Of a stretch of 12,500 nt of DNA, positions 9,061-12,500 are shown piece by piece. Origin of the DNA: Chrysomallon squamiferum (taxonomy: Eukaryota; Mollusca; Gastropoda; Neomphalida; Peltospiridae); contig CM022667.1 in NCBI GenBank assembly GCA_012295275.1, forward strand, positions 4,792,208 to 4,804,707. Reading direction: 5' to 3'. Numbering within the stretch: the first letter of the stretch is position 1; each line of letters opens with the position of its first letter. Both the position numbers and the translations under genes were made by a program. A model generated the notes under the pieces. That model was not told the origin of the DNA, did no database searches, and saw nothing but the letters and a program-made list of their open reading frames with translations.

Positions 9061-9360
9061 GACGTCATTATGTTCACCGTCACCACTTTTATCAAACCAT
9101 TACGTTACCGTCATCAATATCACCGCTATTGCTATCAGATCGTTATCTTCTTTACCACCAGTGTAATATCATAATCATCATCAATACGATTTAATCATTA
9201 TCTTCTTCGTTATTACGTCATCATCTTCAACAGAACCTTCATCACCGTTATTACAAATGACCAACATAAACCGTACAATTAACTGCGTTATATATCTTAA
9301 TAATAATAATAATATCATCTTATATTATTTTATAGATTTTTTTCCCCTCTCTCTAAAATA

Positions 9361-9645
9361 ATTAATGTGCGGCGATGCATTGAACCGCTGGAGAACATGC
9401 TTCGACTGGCACCCATCAATGTCACGTTAACTCATTCCTTTCTGTTAAGCGGGACCATTATCGGTGACCAGTGATCTGACGTAATCCCCCGCAGACGAAC
9501 TGCGCTATGACAAGAGATTGATTGGCGTTAAAAGCGAATCAGTTTAAATTATTAGAAATAATCAGTTTAAATCGAGAACTGATCATTTTGAATCACGATG
9601 CCAGAGCAGAGTACTGTCGTTGTGAGACATTCCGAGCACGTTTAA
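9361..9645. other. Unassigned higher-complexity block inside the presumed intron
   Basis: This block is less AT-rich than its surroundings and free of simple repeats (especially 9361-9520). The best ATG frame (9365-9430) has only 22 sense codons. A match to a pol III B box (GCTTCGACTGG near 9399) is poor, and no A box lies at the proper distance. It might be a decayed mobile element, but I cannot name one. Confidence 0.3.
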
Positions 9646-9646
9646 T

Positions 9647-9649
<3 letters not shown>

Positions 9650-9678
<29 letters not shown>
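9650..9678. repeat. T29 homopolymer
   Basis: Twenty-nine consecutive T, the longest mononucleotide run in the window. It could be the reverse-strand poly(A) tail of a retroposed element whose body would be the block on its right, but I saw no target-site duplication. Confidence 0.9.
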
Positions 9679-9682
<4 letters not shown>

Positions 9683-9918
9683 CAGTTTTATTGTAATTAG
9701 ACTTAAGGCTAAGAACTAGATACTATAAAACTGAACTGAATCGTAAAAATCGCGAAATAACCTGAAGCCGTTTAAGCTACTTTCATCTGGTGTAATTCTG
9801 TTAGTTTTATGTTTTAACAGAAAGGACAAAAAGCTGTTTGTGTTACGGCTACAACTGATCAGTTAAATAAGAATTAAAAAAAGTGTATCTAGAGAAAGAG
9901 ATAGAAATACAGAATATA

Positions 9919-9970
9919 ACACACACACACACACACACACACATACAAACAGAGACACAAACACAAATAT

Positions 9971-10006
<36 letters not shown>

Positions 10007-10102
10007 CAACAGGTGATGCTTATAGATTTAAATACACACACATATCTAACAGCACCCACCCAAGCACACATACTCTTTCTCTCTCTCTCCCACACACACT
10101 CA

Positions 10103-10148
<46 letters not shown>
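9919..10148. repeat. Compound CA / TA / CT / CA microsatellite
   Basis: AC array (9919-9943), degenerate ACA/ATAC linker, TA array (9979-10006), a short unique spacer, a CT run (about 10077-10089) and a second CA array (10090-10148, with two CACT interruptions). The Thr-His frames at 9883-10197 and 10013-10201 are translations of it. Confidence 0.95.
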
Positions 10149-10152
<4 letters not shown>

Positions 10153-10199
10153 CACAACAGTACATATCTCCACTCCACACGACATACCAAACGATAAAT

Positions 10200-10535
10200 A
10201 AAACCAGAGAATTTCAAAAAAAGCTTTCTAAATGCCAGGAAATCGTATTTACGCTAATTATCTTCTTTTTTTTTCTTCTTCTTCTTTCTCAAACATCATG
10301 TTCCTTTCGTATTTACTGGTACGTACAGCCTCGTTAACAAACAAACCAAGCTGGCTCCGTTTTGCTCTCTCAGGCGTGAATCCAGACCTACCTGATATAT
10401 CTCAAAATATGAATTATTCATTAGGTTCACTGACCTTAGGTAATATAAACTGTTACTGTCATTACTAGCGTTGATATAATGTCGTTAATGACAATGACAA
10501 TAACAGCAACATCAAGAGCAACAACAGTAATAGCA
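10200..10535. other. Unassigned intronic sequence
   Basis: The 78-codon frame at 10232-10468 begins at a real ATG but shows no recognisable domain and crosses a TTC repeat (10262-10289). Toward the right end CAA, ATA and ATG words foreshadow the next trinucleotide cluster. Confidence 0.45.
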
Positions 10536-10794
10536 GTATAGCAGTGGAGGTAGTGGTAGTAGTAGTTGCTGTTGTTGTAGTAGTAATATAGAAGTAGTAT
10601 TACTATGCGTTTGCTGGCTTCGATACGATGACGTTAATGATGAAGATAACAGCATCAATAGTATCAAGAGTAATAGTGGTAGCTGTAGTAGTATCAGTAG
10701 TAGTAGTACTGGTATGGTAGTAGTAGTAGTGGTGTTGGTTGTAGTAGTAGCAGTGATAGTATTATTAATCGCAGTAGCAGCAGTGGTGGTTGTG

Positions 10795-10825
<31 letters not shown>

Positions 10826-10836
10826 CAGTAGTAGTT
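10536..10836. repeat. Trinucleotide cluster III (AGT/GTA/GTG units)
   Basis: AGT and GTA arrays with GTG and GCA variants fill most of 10536-10600 and 10675-10836. The unit is the reverse complement of the ACT arrays at about 7.1-7.3 and 8.9 kb. The poly-Val frame at 10714-10899 is an artefact. Confidence 0.85.
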
Positions 10837-11434
10837 GCCGACCATGGCCTGTTTATTACTGAAAGCTATCGTACTACTCTCTGTTTTATTTCTTTTTGAT
10901 TCTTAAACAGTTTTACAAGGTTCAGTAATCTGTAACTTTGCTTGAAGTTGTTCAGTTATATATTAATGTCTGTCTTTCAGATAAATTATTAAGTATGTCG
11001 CATAAAACCATCATAAAAATCCTTTGAAATAAAGAATTCGATTAAAACTACACCAGTCACCAAAGGGATGCAGAATAAATATTCTCTTTTATCTGGCAAA
11101 ACGCGTTTACAAAACCTACAAACAAATTTATAAAAGTATAATTGAAAAAAAAAAAAAAAAATTAAGAAAGAAAAGAAACGAAAAGAAAAAGCAATAAAAT
11201 AAAGTTTCAGTAATCTGTCTATATTCAGTCCATAAATGTTTCTTTTTTCTTTGCTATTTCTTTTTATCTTTTTGTATTTGTCTTTTAATTTTTATTTATG
11301 TGTTTCTGTTATGTGTGTGTGCGTGTTTTTGTGGATTTTTTTATTATTTGTTTGGATTTTCTCATTCTTTCTATAACTGTATATAACCAAAGCAGCGAAA
11401 AGCATTAACAGACTGTAAATAGTATCTATCAGTG
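10837..11434. other. Unassigned AT-rich sequence with A and T runs
   Basis: An A18-type run near 11144-11161, an A/G-rich stretch to about 11200, then T-rich sequence to about 11370. No gene was seen. Confidence 0.5.
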
Positions 11435-11742
11435 TGACGTCATGCGTATTAATACACGTGGCGGAGCACCGCGGTGTTGCTCCGCGAGACTAAATAGCGC
11501 TGTTGCAAATCCCAGGCCAACGCTTTTAAGCATCAATTATTAAAATGCGCGACCAACTGAAGCATGAAAAAAGCCGCCAGGTTGTAGAGAGATGGCGATT
11601 AAACACAGGTAAACGTCGAGCGTTATCACGTGACGTAACATCGCTTTGTCGACGTCTGCCAAATGGATTAATGGATGCACTGCACATTTACTTTTACATG
11701 CAAAGCGTTTTCCGAGTTCAAACGTTGTACGTCAGTACTTAG
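11435..11742 (+). other. CpG-rich island-like block with hairpin, E-boxes and a small ORF
   Basis: This block stands out from AT-rich flanks by its many CG dinucleotides. It starts with TGACGTCA (11435-11442), then CACGTG (11455-11460), then an inverted repeat GCGGAGCA / TGCTCCGC (11461-11468 and 11478-11485). Between the arms, overlapping the first, is the 10-bp palindrome CACCGCGGTG (11467-11476). A second E-box palindrome TCACGTGA (11626-11633) overlaps TGACGTAA (11631-11638). An ATG frame at 11545 (A at -3) encodes 65 basic residues with RRALSR and CRRLPNG but no domain I recognise. The block could be an intronic regulatory element, a mobile-element remnant or, least likely, a small gene. 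Confidence 0.35.
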
Positions 11743-12244
11743 TTCGCGTATGTAAATGTCGGTTTTTAACAGTGTTACTTTTAAAAAAGCTCCCTTCAAA
11801 TATCAAATAATCAAATATGGGAAGTTTGCCAGTATTTTATAATGGCCAAAATTTCTGCATTAACTGTTTCTTTTTTTCTTTCGTTTCGTTTTGGAATTTT
11901 ACAAAAATGCATGAAATAACGAAAGAAAAATGCATCGTCAACAAAATTCGCTATAGAAATGTTATGTCCGTACTTTATCATTAGAAAAGAATGGATTCCA
12001 TGTCGAGATTCTAACAACTGGTATAGAAGATATGTATTAGTTATTGATCCAACGTCTTGATGTAAAGATGAAAATATCACAGTTAAAGAACAAAATAAAA
12101 CCAGACAGCAAAAGTAAGAAATAAAAGTACGCAAAATATTCTGTTACAACACTGGTGGAAGTAATTTGTGTAAATGACGTTGAAATTAAAATAATTAATT
12201 AATCTTTATCAGTATAAATTTATAAAATTTTGAAATGTTTTGAG
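11743..12244. other. Unassigned AT-rich sequence
   Basis: The longest frame here (- strand, 11811-12134, 107 codons) appears to open with a signal-peptide-like stretch, but its first codon is TTG, not ATG, and the first internal ATG leaves only a short tail. I see no support for a gene. Confidence 0.5.
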
Positions 12245-12485
12245 CATATCAATGTTTGTTATTATTTTATAACTTTTAAATTAATTATTATGTGCTGTAT
12301 CAGACATTTATTATACAGCATATCGATTGGATCGATTATTATTCAGCACGTCGATTAAAATGGTTATTATTTGGTATGTTGATTTGAACGTTTATTATTT
12401 ATTATGTCTATCATAACGTTTGTTTAGTATATCGATTAGATCGATTATTATTTTAGTACGTCGATAACAGCCTTTATCCTTATTT
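12245..12485. repeat. Degenerate ~28-bp minisatellite (ATCGATT...TTATTATT unit)
   Basis: Successive units start at about 12293, 12321, 12349, 12377, 12405, 12430 and 12459, with lengths 28, 28, 28, 28, 25 and 29. Each has the pattern (A/G)TCGATT, a six-to-seven-base variable part, TTATTATT and a short A/T linker. Units at 12321 and 12430 are nearly identical, and the units that follow each both begin CGTCGAT, which points to a higher-order period of about 109 bp. A diverged copy lies at about 12247-12271. The array may continue past the window. Confidence 0.7.
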
Positions 12486-12500
12486 CAGTCTCATTTAATT

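Noticed and set aside
8635-9166. Poly-His/Tyr, poly-Thr and poly-Val frames
   Set aside because: All are translations of the trinucleotide cluster in different registers.
9365-9415. tRNA or tRNA-derived SINE promoter
   Set aside because: The B-box match is poor, no A box lies at the right distance, and the GTGC/GCAC pairing spans too few bases for a tRNA.
10232-10468. 78-codon ATG frame
   Set aside because: It crosses a TTC repeat, has no recognisable domain, and coding-like composition is absent.
11811-12134. Possible small secreted protein on the - strand
   Set aside because: The signal-peptide-like start depends on a TTG codon; no upstream in-frame ATG exists, and the rest is AT-driven composition.

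Overview
The window looks like nuclear DNA from a multicellular animal with an intron-rich genome. It is AT-rich (about one third G+C by eye), crowded with simple-sequence repeats and almost without coding capacity. One short G+C-rich exon ends in a textbook GT splice donor. There are no bacterial operons, ribosome binding sites or phage-like genes. The repeat style (long GA, CA, TA, AAT, ACT and TCTA tracts) and the kind of flavoprotein exon would fit a mollusc or another lophotrochozoan, but that assignment is a weak inference. CpG-containing words such as TGACGT are not depleted, so there is no vertebrate-like CpG loss.

Layout. Bases 1-3480 are non-coding. They hold an inverted repeat built on ACGTCATT (116-139), a purine-rich tract (about 304-600), a tight cluster of CRE-like TGACGTCA palindromes (1992-2126), a pure (AAT)22 array (2553-2618) and a slightly G+C-richer stretch (about 3060-3480) that could be promoter-proximal. 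From 3434 to 4933, leading to the gene, the motif CAGACGA recurs, five times as the exact decamer AGCAGACGAC. This is the least expected pattern in the window.

The only credible gene is on the + strand: a first coding exon (4947-5438) encoding a short N-terminal hydrophobic anchor followed by an FAD-binding Rossmann segment that weakly resembles the MICAL-type flavoprotein monooxygenase domain. The exon stops at AAG|GTGAGT in phase 0. A small upstream ORF (4912-4986) overlaps the start region and ends exactly on the third in-frame ATG.

The remaining 7 kb is most simply a long first intron. It carries a 158-bp (GA)79 tract, a degenerate TCTA tract, several trinucleotide clusters, a CA/TA compound microsatellite, a CpG-rich hairpin-bearing island (11435-11742) and, at the right edge, a degenerate 28-bp minisatellite with apparent higher-order organisation. 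I found no second exon. Nearly all other open frames are translations of simple repeats or begin at GTG/TTG and are rejected. I see no evidence for a new multi-gene system.
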